In this document: piece by piece, positions 9,463 through 18,329 of the stretch
Layout: every line of letters starts with the position of its first letter
Position numbering within the stretch: position 1 is the first letter of the stretch
Origin: an uncultured bacterium
GTDB taxonomy: Bacteria; Bacillota_I; Bacilli_A; RFN20; CAG-826
Assembly (NCBI GenBank): GCA_949299395.1
Contig: CASGAB010000001.1
Coordinates: 72,365-136,364 of the forward strand
Direction of reading: 5' to 3'
DNA: 64,000 nt
Program-made: the position numbers and the translations under genes
The notes under the pieces: generated by a model
What the model saw: the letters and a program-made list of their open reading frames with translations, nothing else
What the model was told of the DNA's origin: nothing
The model's database searches: none

Positions 9463-10485
9463 ATGAACCCTTTAGTATTTTTTAAAGAAAATAAAAGATA
9501 TGATAACTATGAAGTTTCTCGATTAAAAAGAGCTTTAACTAATGCTTTAGAAATTAGAAATGCATCATATGTTAATTCGATTTTAGATGAAACATACGAT
9601 GTAATTCATTTTCTTAATGTTGAAGATGTTGCTTATTACTCAAATTCAATTAAAAAAAGCGTTAAAAAAATTATTTCTTTATTTTTCACTGAAGAAGATT
9701 ATCGAGGAAGAATTTTAAGTGAAGTTAAAGATAGAGAAAATAAAACAACAACTTATTTAATAAAAAAACATGATGTTGAGATATTAAATAACTTAGATTT
9801 AATTATCGTTCCGTCATTAGAAGCAAAAAAATATTTAGAAAGTTTTAATATAAAAGCTAAAATCCAAGTTTTAAATTATCCTTTAAGATTAGTTAAATTT
9901 AATTTAGATCATACAGTTATAAAAGACGTAGTTTATCGTTATTTTCAACTCGATGATGAAAGTTATATTGCTACTGTTTCTTTATATTTTAAAGATGAAG
10001 AAGGTTTTAAAAGATTAAAAGAGTTGGCTTTATCTTTCCCAAAAATTAAATTTATCGTTTTAGTTCAAAATGATCCTTTAAGAAGTATTTTTGATAAATC
10101 AAAGAAGGTTTTTAAAGAAAAAATAAATAACATTATTTTTGCTAATTCAGTCAATGATGATATTTATTGTTCATTATTTTATAACTCAAAAATTTATATC
10201 AATTTATCATCATCTTATGGTAATGTTGTTGAACTTTTTGATGCAATGGCTTCAAAAACTCAAATTTTTACCTTAAATCATGCATCTTTTAGTGATATCA
10301 CAATTGATAAAGAAACATCCTATAACTATAATAGTCTTGATTTATTAAAGGCTGGTATAAATGAATATTTATCAGGTTTAATTGATTCAACAACTTTAGC
10401 TGCTTATGAATTTGCAAAAGAAGCAAACATTAATAAAGTTGGTGAAGGATTAATTGAAATTTATAAAGATGTTTTGGAGGAATAA
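9463..10485 (+). CDS. Putative glycosyltransferase-like protein (GT-B fold)
   Basis: 340-residue soluble protein beginning two nucleotides after the gyrA stop, so it is probably coupled to gyrA. The C-terminal half resembles GT4-type glycosyltransferases: a segment IKFIVLVQND, then IYINLSSSYGNVVELFDAMASK, which matches the donor-site 'S..E.fg...lEAMA.g.P' pattern. The N-terminal half is poorly conserved and I see no signal peptide. The acceptor and product are unknown, and the unusual N-terminal domain means function could have diverged. serS follows after 2 nt. Confidence 0.55.
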   Translation: MNPLVFFKENKRYDNYEVSRLKRALTNALEIRNASYVNSILDETYDVIHFLNVEDVAYYSNSIKKSVKKIISLFFTEEDYRGRILSEVKDRENKTTTYLIKKHDVEILNNLDLIIVPSLEAKKYLESFNIKAKIQVLNYPLRLVKFNLDHTVIKDVVYRYFQLDDESYIATVSLYFKDEEGFKRLKELALSFPKIKFIVLVQNDPLRSIFDKSKKVFKEKINNIIFANSVNDDIYCSLFYNSKIYINLSSSYGNVVELFDAMASKTQIFTLNHASFSDITIDKETSYNYNSLDLLKAGINEYLSGLIDSTTLAAYEFAKEANINKVGEGLIEIYKDVLEE

Positions 10486-10487
10486 AC

Positions 10488-11768
10488 ATGTTAGATATTA
10501 ATTACATTATTGAAAATAAAGAAAAGGTTAAAGAATTATTAGCTAGAAAGAAATTTGAAGCTGATATTGATTCTTTATGCGACAAAGTTTTAGAAAAAAG
10601 AAAAATTCAAAGAGAAGTTGAATCAAATAAAGCTGAGCAAAATAAATTATCAAAGAGTGTTCCACAAGTTAAAAAAGAAGGTGGCGATGTAACTAAAATC
10701 TTTGAAGAAGTTAAACATTTAGCAGCTTTAAATAAAGAAAAAGAAGAAAAATTAGCTGTTTTAGAAGAAGAAATTAATTCTGTTTTAGTTGCTTTACCTA
10801 ATCTTCCAGATGAAGATTTACTTAGTGGTGAAAAAGAAAACAATAAACCTATTTATTTTTATAAGGATAAACCAAATTTTGGATTCAAAATTAAAGATCA
10901 CGTCGAACTTGCTGAATCCTTAGGTTTAATTGATTATGAAAGAGGTGCAAAGGTAAGCGGAGCTGGAACTTGGTTCTATACAGGTTTAGGCGCTCAACTT
11001 GAATGGGCTTTATTAAATTTCTTTATTAGTGAACATCTTAAAGATGGTTTTACATTCATGCTTCCTCCACACATTTTAAATTACGATAGTGGATTTACAG
11101 CTGGCCAATTCCCTAAATTTGAACAAGACATCTTTAGATTAGATTTAGAAGATCAATTTAAATTTATGCTTCCAACTGCAGAAACTGCTTTAGTTAACTA
11201 TTATCGTAATGAAATTTTAAATGAAAAAGATCTTCCTAAAAAATTTTTCGCATATACTCCTTGCTATAGAAAAGAAGCAGGAACTAACAGATTAGAAGAA
11301 AGGGGAATGATCAGAGGTTATCAATTCAATAAAGTCGAAATGGTCGAATATACTGCTGATAATGACTCTGATAGAGCATTTGAAGAATTAGTTAATAAAG
11401 CTAAAACATTAGTTGAAAAATTAGGTTTACACTTTAGAGTTTCAAAACTTGCTGCTGGAGATTGTTCTCATTCAATGGCAAGAACTTATGATATTGAAAT
11501 TTATTTCCCTTCATTAGATATTTATAAAGAAGTTTCATCAGTTTCTAATGCAAGAAGTTATCAAGCAAGAAGAGGTATGATGAGATATAAAGATAATGAT
11601 GGAAAAATACATTATATGCACACTTTAAATGGTAGTGGACTTGCAACTTCTAGAGTTTTCCCAGCATTACTCGAACAATACCAAAACGAAGATGGATCCG
11701 TTACTATTCCAGAAGTTTTACGTCCATTTATGGGTGGATTAACTGTTTTAAAACCTATCAAAAAATAG
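10488..11768 (+). CDS. serS: Seryl-tRNA synthetase
   Basis: Class II aminoacyl-tRNA synthetase charging tRNA-Ser and tRNA-Sec. The first about 110 residues form the long antiparallel coiled-coil arm that binds the tRNA variable loop. The catalytic core has motif 2 (TPCYRKEAGTN...RGMIRGYQF) and motif 3 (NGSGLATSRVFPALLEQYQ). Length 426 residues is typical. GGAGG lies about 7 nt before the ATG. I see no T-box leader, since the gene is embedded in the gyrA operon. Confidence 0.96.
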   Translation: MLDINYIIENKEKVKELLARKKFEADIDSLCDKVLEKRKIQREVESNKAEQNKLSKSVPQVKKEGGDVTKIFEEVKHLAALNKEKEEKLAVLEEEINSVLVALPNLPDEDLLSGEKENNKPIYFYKDKPNFGFKIKDHVELAESLGLIDYERGAKVSGAGTWFYTGLGAQLEWALLNFFISEHLKDGFTFMLPPHILNYDSGFTAGQFPKFEQDIFRLDLEDQFKFMLPTAETALVNYYRNEILNEKDLPKKFFAYTPCYRKEAGTNRLEERGMIRGYQFNKVEMVEYTADNDSDRAFEELVNKAKTLVEKLGLHFRVSKLAAGDCSHSMARTYDIEIYFPSLDIYKEVSSVSNARSYQARRGMMRYKDNDGKIHYMHTLNGSGLATSRVFPALLEQYQNEDGSVTIPEVLRPFMGGLTVLKPIKK

Positions 11769-11774
11769 TATAAT
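11769..11774 (+). promoter_or_regulatory. -10 element of the SRP RNA gene
   Basis: A perfect TATAAT begins at the last base of the serS stop codon, 7 nt before the first helix of the SRP RNA. No good -35 hexamer was seen at the expected distance. Confidence 0.55.
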
Positions 11775-11779
11775 CATTG

Positions 11780-11866
11780 AGCCGTTACAAATTAATCTTT
11801 CGAACCAGGTCAGGATGGGAACATAGCAGCCTTAAGAAAATCTTTAGTTGTGTAGCGGTTTTTTTG
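11780..11866 (+). ncRNA. ffs: Signal recognition particle RNA (4.5S-like, small bacterial type)
   Basis: Scaffold RNA of the signal recognition particle, which binds Ffh and targets nascent membrane proteins. The apical domain GAACCAGGTCAGGATGGGAA then ATAGCAGCC (about 11802-11831) is the diagnostic SRP motif: asymmetric loop, GGAA-type tetraloop region and the AGCAGCC strand. The ends GCCGTTAC (11781-11788) and GTAGCGGT (11852-11859) pair with G-U wobbles to close one long hairpin, and a T-run follows as terminator. No Alu domain is seen. Closeness to serS and tadA echoes B. subtilis. Confidence 0.93.
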
Positions 11867-11892
11867 TTACTATGAAATAATAATTATTGAAA

Positions 11893-12345
11893 ATGGATAA
11901 AAAAGAATACGAAAAATACATGGATTTGGCTTTAGAAGAAGCTAAAAAAGCATTTATTAATAATGATGTTCCTGTTGGAGCGATTTTACTCAACGAAAAT
12001 AATGAAATAGTTACAAAAACACATAATAAAAAGGAGAAAAAAAACGATATTAGTGCTCATGCAGAAATTTTAGCTATTAAAGAAGCTGAAACAAAAAAAG
12101 GTGATTGGAGGCTAGAAAATTATACTTTAGTTGTAACTTTATCACCTTGTTTAATGTGTTTAGGAGCAATAATTGCTTCAAGGATTAAAAAAGTTGTTAT
12201 TGGGTGTGAAGATGATAAAAGAAACGAGAAAGAATTATCAATAATTAATGATTTATATTTTGATAATAAGATTGAAGTTATAAGAAATATTAAAGAAAAA
12301 GAATGTAAAGAAATTTTAAAAGAATTTTTTAATAAAAAGAGATAA
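11893..12345 (+). CDS. tadA: tRNA-specific adenosine deaminase
   Basis: Converts A34 to inosine in the anticodon of tRNA-Arg(ACG). The zinc deaminase motifs are plain: HAE in DISAHAEILAIKEAE supplies the zinc histidine and catalytic glutamate, and PCLMCLGAI supplies the two cysteine ligands. The 150-residue length is typical. I chose ATG 11893. A TTG two codons upstream is the alternative, and no strong ribosome binding site is visible. It lies just after the SRP RNA and ends in its own terminator. Confidence 0.93.
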   Translation: MDKKEYEKYMDLALEEAKKAFINNDVPVGAILLNENNEIVTKTHNKKEKKNDISAHAEILAIKEAETKKGDWRLENYTLVVTLSPCLMCLGAIIASRIKKVVIGCEDDKRNEKELSIINDLYFDNKIEVIRNIKEKECKEILKEFFNKKR

Positions 12346-12381
12346 TTTTTCATTATAAAAATAACGAGAATTATCTCTTTT
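12335..12381 (+). terminator. Rho-independent terminator of tadA
   Basis: AAAAGAGATAATT and AATTATCTCTTT form a long stem around a loop of about 20 nt, starting inside the last tadA codons and followed by a T-rich stretch. Confidence 0.7.
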
Positions 12382-12458
12382 ATATTAATTTTATTATACA
12401 GTGTAAAATCTCAAATTTTTAATTCTCTTATTATTTGATTTTTATTATTTTTCATTTA

Positions 12459-12472
12459 TGCAATAATAAAGC
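12459..12472 (+). promoter_or_regulatory. Extended -10 directly before the ABC transporter start
   Basis: TG, one base, then AATAAT (12462-12467) lies five nucleotides before the ATG at 12473. No ribosome binding site exists between them, so the transcript may begin at or next to the start codon. Confidence 0.45.
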
Positions 12473-15181
12473 ATGCTTATTTTAAAAAATGTCTCGAAGA
12501 CAGCTAGTGAAAATAAGGATGTTTTTTTATTAAAAGATATTAATTTAGATTTCGAATCTAATGGTTTAAATATTATTTTAGGTCCTTCAGGAAGTGGAAA
12601 ATCCACTCTTTTGAACATGATTGGTGGAATCGATACTTTTTCTAGTGGAGATATTTTGTTTTTAGATCAATCAATTAAAGAATTTAATAATAAAGAGTGG
12701 GATAAATATCGTTTAAATGAGGTTGGTTTTGTTTTTCAATCTTATAATCTTATTTCTCATTTAAATGTTTATGATAATGTTGATATTGCATTAAAAAATA
12801 CCAGATTAAGTAAGAAAGAACATAAAAACGCAGTGAAAAATGTATTAAAGGCGGTTAGTTTAGAAGGTTTTGAAAATAAAAAAATCACTAAATTAAGTGG
12901 TGGTGAACAACAAAAAGTAGCAATTGCTAGAGCATTGATTAAAAATCCTTCAATTATTTTAGCTGATGAACCAACTGGTGCTTTAGATCAAGAAAATAGC
13001 GAAATAATCATGGGAATTTTAAAAGAAATTTCAAAAGAAAAATTAGTAATTTTAATTACCCATAATGATAAACTTGCTTATAAATATGCAGATAGAATTA
13101 TAGAGTTTTCTGATGGAAAAGTAGTTAACGTTAATACCATTAATCAAAAAGAAGATGTTAAAAAAGAAAACATTCATATAAATTCGAGAAGTATCGGATT
13201 TAGTAATAGTATGAAAATATCTTTAAAGAATGTTTTTTCTAAAAAAGTACGTAGTATTTTAACGACTTTAGGATCTTCTTTTGGAATTATTGGTTTAGCT
13301 TTAGTTTTAGCTTTATCAAATGGAGTTAATAAATATGCAACAAAAGTTGAATTAGAAGCCTCAACTTTATTACCAATTACAATCAATTCAATGTCTTCAA
13401 AACCAATTGATAATGATAATAATTTAATTGAATTTCCTGATGAAGATTTAATTTATTCTAACGATGATAATGGAGTCTCTTCTTCATATAGAATTAATTT
13501 TATTAACGAAAAATATTTAAATTATCTCTCACATATAAAAGAAAAATACGATTATATCGATGATTTTTATATTAATATTCAAAACGCAAATACAATTAAT
13601 TTTTTAACTGACTTTACAGATGGAAGCGTTAATTTTGTTGATAATAGCCTTACTTTTTCAACAAGTTCAACAAATTTTATTTCTCAAATTATTTATTCAT
13701 CAAATTCAGCCATCCATCCATTATTTGGTGGGGAAAATTATTTGAAAGAAAGTTATGATTTAATTTATGGAGAATATCCTAACTTTTCTTCTTCTTTAGA
13801 TGCTGTTTTAGTTTTAGATCAATATAACTCTTTACCAACTAAAATGTTGGAGATTTTAGGATTTCTAAATACAACTAGCGAAAACAAAACTATTAATTTT
13901 GAAGATGTTTTGAATAAAAAAATCAAAGTTGTTAATCATAATGAATTATATAGAATTGAGAAAAAAGGTGATGTTTATAGTCAAAATGGGTTTGCACGTG
14001 AAATATATACATCAAAGACTAGTGATTTAAATACCTTATTAAGAGATGAAAATTCAGGTAAAGAATTAAATATTGTTGGAGTTGTTAGACCAAAAGAAAA
14101 CACAATCATTGGATCGTTAGGAACAGGTATTTGTTATGTTCCAACTTTAAACTCTTTAATAGTAGAAGAAAATCAAAATTCAGATATTTTAAAACAATCA
14201 ACTAAAAACTTTTCTTTAAAAAGGTATGTCGATGGAAAAGATTTTCAAGACGAAATTATTGCATTATCAAACACAATAAATGTTGATGAAATTTTAAACA
14301 ATTTAGAAGAGTCGGCCTATTTAATTGAAAGATTAAATAGAATTTTTGATAAATACTTTGATTTTTACTCAATTTTTAATGGAAATATTTTATTAAACGG
14401 AATTAGTGATTATATTAAGGAATTATCTTTATTTGGTTCATATGTTGATCCATTTGAAGTTTTTGAAACAGGTATTCCTGAATCTATTCAAAAGGTATTT
14501 GATTATTATAATAATGGCGATTATGTCGAATTTTATGATCAATTTATTTTATTAGCTTGTTGTTTAAACAATTATTCACAAATTAAATCAATTTATATTT
14601 ATCCAAAAGATTTTGATTCAAAAAACGAGATATTAAATCTTTTAGATAAATATAACGAGATTTCAAATGATAAAAACGATCCTTATCATGCAAATAATGA
14701 TCAAGAAAGAGTCTATTATACTGATGTTGTTAGTGATGTTGGCGGACCAATTATGGAATTAACTAGCATTATCACTTTAATTTTGGTTATTTTTAGTTCA
14801 ATTTCTCTGATCGTTTCTTGCTTTTTAATGGGAATAATTACATATTCATCAGTTATAGAAAGAACGAAAGAAATAGGAATTTTAAGAAGTTTAGGTATGA
14901 AAAAAGGCGATGTTGGTGGCCTCTTTATCTATGAAAGTATGTTCATTTCTTTAATTGCTGCTATATTAGGATTATTAATATCAATTGGATTATCTTATCC
15001 ACTCAATTATTTTATAAATAATTTCTATTCTCAATATGCCCTAGGTCAATTGGTTGTATTTAGTTCATGGCATTTTATTGTTTTAATATTAATTTCTTTA
15101 TTTATAGGATTAGTTGCAGGATTTGTTCCTTCACTAATTGCATCAAGAAAGAAGATTGTTGAGTGTTTAAGGAGTGAATAA
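12473..15181 (+). CDS. ABC transporter, fused ATPase and FtsX-type permease (MacB/LolD-like)
   Basis: A 902-residue fusion of an ATPase and a permease. The N-terminal domain has Walker A GPSGSGKST (37-45), signature LSGGEQQ (141-147) and Walker B IILADEPTGALD (161-172), as in the LolD/MacB family. One membrane segment lies near residues 265-285, followed by a roughly 480-residue extracytoplasmic domain. Three C-terminal membrane segments carry the FtsX-type ERTKEIGILRSLGMKK loop. In Firmicutes such transporters act in antibiotic or peptide resistance and sensing; substrate unknown. The P-type ATPase and a TetR regulator follow in the operon. Confidence 0.88.
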   Translation: MLILKNVSKTASENKDVFLLKDINLDFESNGLNIILGPSGSGKSTLLNMIGGIDTFSSGDILFLDQSIKEFNNKEWDKYRLNEVGFVFQSYNLISHLNVYDNVDIALKNTRLSKKEHKNAVKNVLKAVSLEGFENKKITKLSGGEQQKVAIARALIKNPSIILADEPTGALDQENSEIIMGILKEISKEKLVILITHNDKLAYKYADRIIEFSDGKVVNVNTINQKEDVKKENIHINSRSIGFSNSMKISLKNVFSKKVRSILTTLGSSFGIIGLALVLALSNGVNKYATKVELEASTLLPITINSMSSKPIDNDNNLIEFPDEDLIYSNDDNGVSSSYRINFINEKYLNYLSHIKEKYDYIDDFYINIQNANTINFLTDFTDGSVNFVDNSLTFSTSSTNFISQIIYSSNSAIHPLFGGENYLKESYDLIYGEYPNFSSSLDAVLVLDQYNSLPTKMLEILGFLNTTSENKTINFEDVLNKKIKVVNHNELYRIEKKGDVYSQNGFAREIYTSKTSDLNTLLRDENSGKELNIVGVVRPKENTIIGSLGTGICYVPTLNSLIVEENQNSDILKQSTKNFSLKRYVDGKDFQDEIIALSNTINVDEILNNLEESAYLIERLNRIFDKYFDFYSIFNGNILLNGISDYIKELSLFGSYVDPFEVFETGIPESIQKVFDYYNNGDYVEFYDQFILLACCLNNYSQIKSIYIYPKDFDSKNEILNLLDKYNEISNDKNDPYHANNDQERVYYTDVVSDVGGPIMELTSIITLILVIFSSISLIVSCFLMGIITYSSVIERTKEIGILRSLGMKKGDVGGLFIYESMFISLIAAILGLLISIGLSYPLNYFINNFYSQYALGQLVVFSSWHFIVLILISLFIGLVAGFVPSLIASRKKIVECLRSE

Positions 15182-15182
15182 T

Positions 15183-17696
15183 ATGTTTAAAGAATGGATA
15201 AAAAAGTTTAAAAAAGAAAAAGTTAAAGAAGAAATAAAAAGATATAATCCTAAATACACTCAAGGATTATCTTCTTATCAAGTTGAAAAAAGAGAAGTTG
15301 ATGGTTTAATCAATAAAACCAAAATCAGAATCTCGGGAACATATTTAAAAATTGTTTGCAAGAACGTTTTTACATTTTTTAACCTTCTTTTAATTGCTTT
15401 AGGTGCTATTTTAATTTCTTTTGGACACTGGACTTCAACAGTTTTCTTATTAATTTTAATTTTCAATTTAGCAATTGGGTTAATCCAAGATATTAGAGCT
15501 AAAATCGCTGTTGATAAACTATCATTAGTTGAAAAAGATAAAATTATTGTAATTCGTGACGGAAGAGAAAAAGAAATTCATAGTGACGATATTGTTTTAG
15601 ACGACATTATTTTATGTAAAAAAGATACAAAAATACCTTGTGACTCGATAGTTATTAAGGGCGAAGGTAGTGTAAATGAATCACTTTTAACCGGTGAATC
15701 TTTACCAACAAAAAAGATCCTAAATTCAGATTTATATAGTGGGACATACGTTGTTAATGGTTCTTTTTATGCTCGAGTCGATAAGGTTGGTGAAGAAAAT
15801 TATATTTCTAAACTTCAATTAAAAACAAAAGAGTTTAAAAAGCCATTATCTAAGATGTTTGTTCAACTTAATAGACTTTTTAGGGTTTTAGGTATTTTAG
15901 TTATTGTTATTGGTTTATTAGACCTTACTGAGTTTGGTATTTTAGGAATTTTAAATAACGATCCAGGTATTGAAAATGTCTTTGATTGGTTAATAAAAAA
16001 CGATATTGTTCTTAAATTATCAGGTTCTTTAATTTCAATGATTCCTTCAGGAATGTATCTTTTAACATCGGTCACTTTGACGGTTGGAGTTATTGCTTTA
16101 ACTAGAGAAAGAGTCTTAGTTAAAGATATGTATTCTCAAGAAACATTAGCAAGAGTTGATACTCTTTGTATTGATAAAACCGGAACTATTACTGATGGAT
16201 CGATGTCAGTTTTTAACTATAAATTATTCACTAAAAATATGTCTCACGATAGATTTGAAGCTTTAATTGCTTCTTATTGTAATAAATTAGGAAAGGATAA
16301 CGAGACTTCTGAAGCTTTATTACAATATTTTAAGAGTAAAAAGATTTTTAAAGCTGAAAATTACATTCCATTTTCCAGTGTTTATAAATATAGTGCAGCT
16401 GAACTTGAAGATAATGGCACTTTAATTATTGGAGCTTATAATTTCTTCCCTTTAAAAAATAATAAAGATATTAAATATTATATTGAAGAAAACTCTAAAG
16501 CTGGATTTAGAACTATTGTTGTTGGTTTATCAAAAGGAAAAATTGTTAATAATAAATTACCTAACGATATTGAAGCAATTGCTGTAATTTTACTTCAAGA
16601 TCATATTAGAGAAGAGGCTAAAAAATCTATTAAATGGTTTAACGAAAACGATGTTGATATCAAAGTTATCAGTGGTGATAATCCTCTAACCGTTTTAAAA
16701 ATTGCTGAAGCAACTGGAATAAAAAATACCGATAAATACATATCTTTAGAAGGTATGAATGAAGAAGAAGTCAAAGAAGTCGCTTTAAAATATACAATCT
16801 TTGGTCGTGTTTCACCTGAACAAAAAGAAATTATTATTAAATCTTTAAGGGACCATAATCATACGGTTGCAATGGTTGGAGATGGAATTAACGATGTTTT
16901 ATCTTTAAAATCAGCTGACGTTTCAATTGCTTTAGAAAGCGGAAGTAAAGCAACAAGAGATATTGCTAACTTAGTTTTATTAAATAATGATTTTACTAAA
17001 CTTCCTGATGTTGTTTTCCAAGGAAGAAGAGTTATTAATAATCTTCAAAGAACTTGTTCATTGTTCTTATCAAAGACCGTTTTCGCGATATTAGTCAATA
17101 TTTTCTTCCTTATTAATGCTATTTATACATCATTTGGATCATCAAACGCTATGCTTTGGCCATTTGCTCCAAATAATTTTTATTGTTGGGAATTTTGTAC
17201 AATCGGAATAAGTGCATTCTTTCTTGCTCTTGAACCTAATAAAAATATTATTAAAGGTAATTTTTTAACTAACATTATTAAAAAAGCTTTACCTCATGGT
17301 ATTTTAATGGGTTTATCAATTGCGACTTTCTACTTAGTATCATTTTTAGGGCAAAGTCATTTTAGTTCGATAGAAATGGCAAATATTGCAACTTTATTTA
17401 TTAGTGTTGCTTCATTCTTACCATTAATTTCATCATCAGTTCCAGTTAATAAATATAGATTATGTGTTTTAATTGGAGCGTTAATTTTAGTTGCTTCAAT
17501 TTATACATGGTCGATTTTTGGAATTAACTGGTTATTAATTAATGGCTCTAATTCAGCAGCACCAAGATATTTTACAACCGAAGAAATAGTTACAACTTTA
17601 ATACTTTTAGGCGGATATTTTGGTGGATATTTATTATATTTTGGTTCTTTAATTTTATGGAGAAAATACCATGGAAAACTCAAATTTAGAAAGTAG
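15183..17696 (+). CDS. P-type cation-transporting ATPase (CtpE-like)
   Basis: Membrane ATPase coupling ATP hydrolysis to cation movement. The actuator loop has LLTGES, the phosphorylated aspartate is in CIDKTGTITDG (Asp331), and the hinge reads MVGDGINDVLSLKSADV. About ten membrane segments are predicted by eye. The N-terminal YTQGLSSYQVEKR and overall order resemble CtpE, whose mycobacterial members take up Ca2+; the ion here is not established. ATG 15183 is chosen because AAGGAG ends 9 nt before it; a GTG at 15174 is too close. It overlaps tetR by 26 nt. Confidence 0.87.
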   Translation: MFKEWIKKFKKEKVKEEIKRYNPKYTQGLSSYQVEKREVDGLINKTKIRISGTYLKIVCKNVFTFFNLLLIALGAILISFGHWTSTVFLLILIFNLAIGLIQDIRAKIAVDKLSLVEKDKIIVIRDGREKEIHSDDIVLDDIILCKKDTKIPCDSIVIKGEGSVNESLLTGESLPTKKILNSDLYSGTYVVNGSFYARVDKVGEENYISKLQLKTKEFKKPLSKMFVQLNRLFRVLGILVIVIGLLDLTEFGILGILNNDPGIENVFDWLIKNDIVLKLSGSLISMIPSGMYLLTSVTLTVGVIALTRERVLVKDMYSQETLARVDTLCIDKTGTITDGSMSVFNYKLFTKNMSHDRFEALIASYCNKLGKDNETSEALLQYFKSKKIFKAENYIPFSSVYKYSAAELEDNGTLIIGAYNFFPLKNNKDIKYYIEENSKAGFRTIVVGLSKGKIVNNKLPNDIEAIAVILLQDHIREEAKKSIKWFNENDVDIKVISGDNPLTVLKIAEATGIKNTDKYISLEGMNEEEVKEVALKYTIFGRVSPEQKEIIIKSLRDHNHTVAMVGDGINDVLSLKSADVSIALESGSKATRDIANLVLLNNDFTKLPDVVFQGRRVINNLQRTCSLFLSKTVFAILVNIFFLINAIYTSFGSSNAMLWPFAPNNFYCWEFCTIGISAFFLALEPNKNIIKGNFLTNIIKKALPHGILMGLSIATFYLVSFLGQSHFSSIEMANIATLFISVASFLPLISSSVPVNKYRLCVLIGALILVASIYTWSIFGINWLLINGSNSAAPRYFTTEEIVTTLILLGGYFGGYLLYFGSLILWRKYHGKLKFRK

Positions 17697-18210
17697 AATT
17701 CAAGATACATTTTTGAAGCTAGCAAAAAAAATACCGTTAGAAGAAATCGACGTTTCTAAGATTTGTGCTAATTTAAAAATAACTCGTCAGGCATTTTATT
17801 ATCATTATAAAAATATTTTTGATTTAATTTTTTCGATTTATATCGATAAAAGATTAACCGCTACAAATTTAGCTTCTTTAAAAGAAATTGTTCATGATTT
17901 AATAATCTTTTTATATAAAGATGAGATGTTTAATAAAGAAGTAGCCGATTCTAACGTAAAAGATGCTTTAAAAGAATATTGTTTTTCTTATCTTTTCCAA
18001 TCTTTTTCATTATATTTAAATAAATTTAATGATATAGAAGTTGCTAAAAAGAGAAAGATTGCAAAATATTTATCTAATGCTGTTAGTGAAGAGGTTTTAG
18101 AACTTTTTGTTGATAATAATTATGATCAAAAAAGAATTGAAGATGAGATATTACTTTATTTAGATGATAAAATTATCGAACAAATTGTTTTTAATTTTAA
18201 AAAGGTCTAA
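17671..18210 (+). CDS. TetR/AcrR-family transcriptional regulator
   Basis: A 179-residue regulator. The N-terminal helix-turn-helix is clear: VSKICANLKITRQAFYYHYKN (residues 28-48) fits the TetR pattern V..I....g.s...fY.hF.. with Tyr-Tyr in helix 3. The C-terminal ligand-binding domain is all-helical and not recognisable. The start ATG lies inside the end of the P-type ATPase gene, with GGAG eight nucleotides upstream, so the two are co-translated. It probably regulates its own ABC exporter/ATPase operon. Confidence 0.85.
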   Translation: MENSNLESRIQDTFLKLAKKIPLEEIDVSKICANLKITRQAFYYHYKNIFDLIFSIYIDKRLTATNLASLKEIVHDLIIFLYKDEMFNKEVADSNVKDALKEYCFSYLFQSFSLYLNKFNDIEVAKKRKIAKYLSNAVSEEVLELFVDNNYDQKRIEDEILLYLDDKIIEQIVFNFKKV

Positions 18211-18329
18211 ATTTTTGATATTATTAGTAGGATCTTTTCTCTTCCACAAATAGAAAAAAAGAAAATAGATACACGTTTGATGATCTATTTAAATAAATAA
18301 AAAAGATTATCTAAAAAAGGAGAGAAAAT

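Noticed and set aside
9463-10485. Naming a specific glycolipid or cell-wall glycosyltransferase
   Set aside because: Only the donor-site half resembles GT4 enzymes; the acceptor half is unrecognised.
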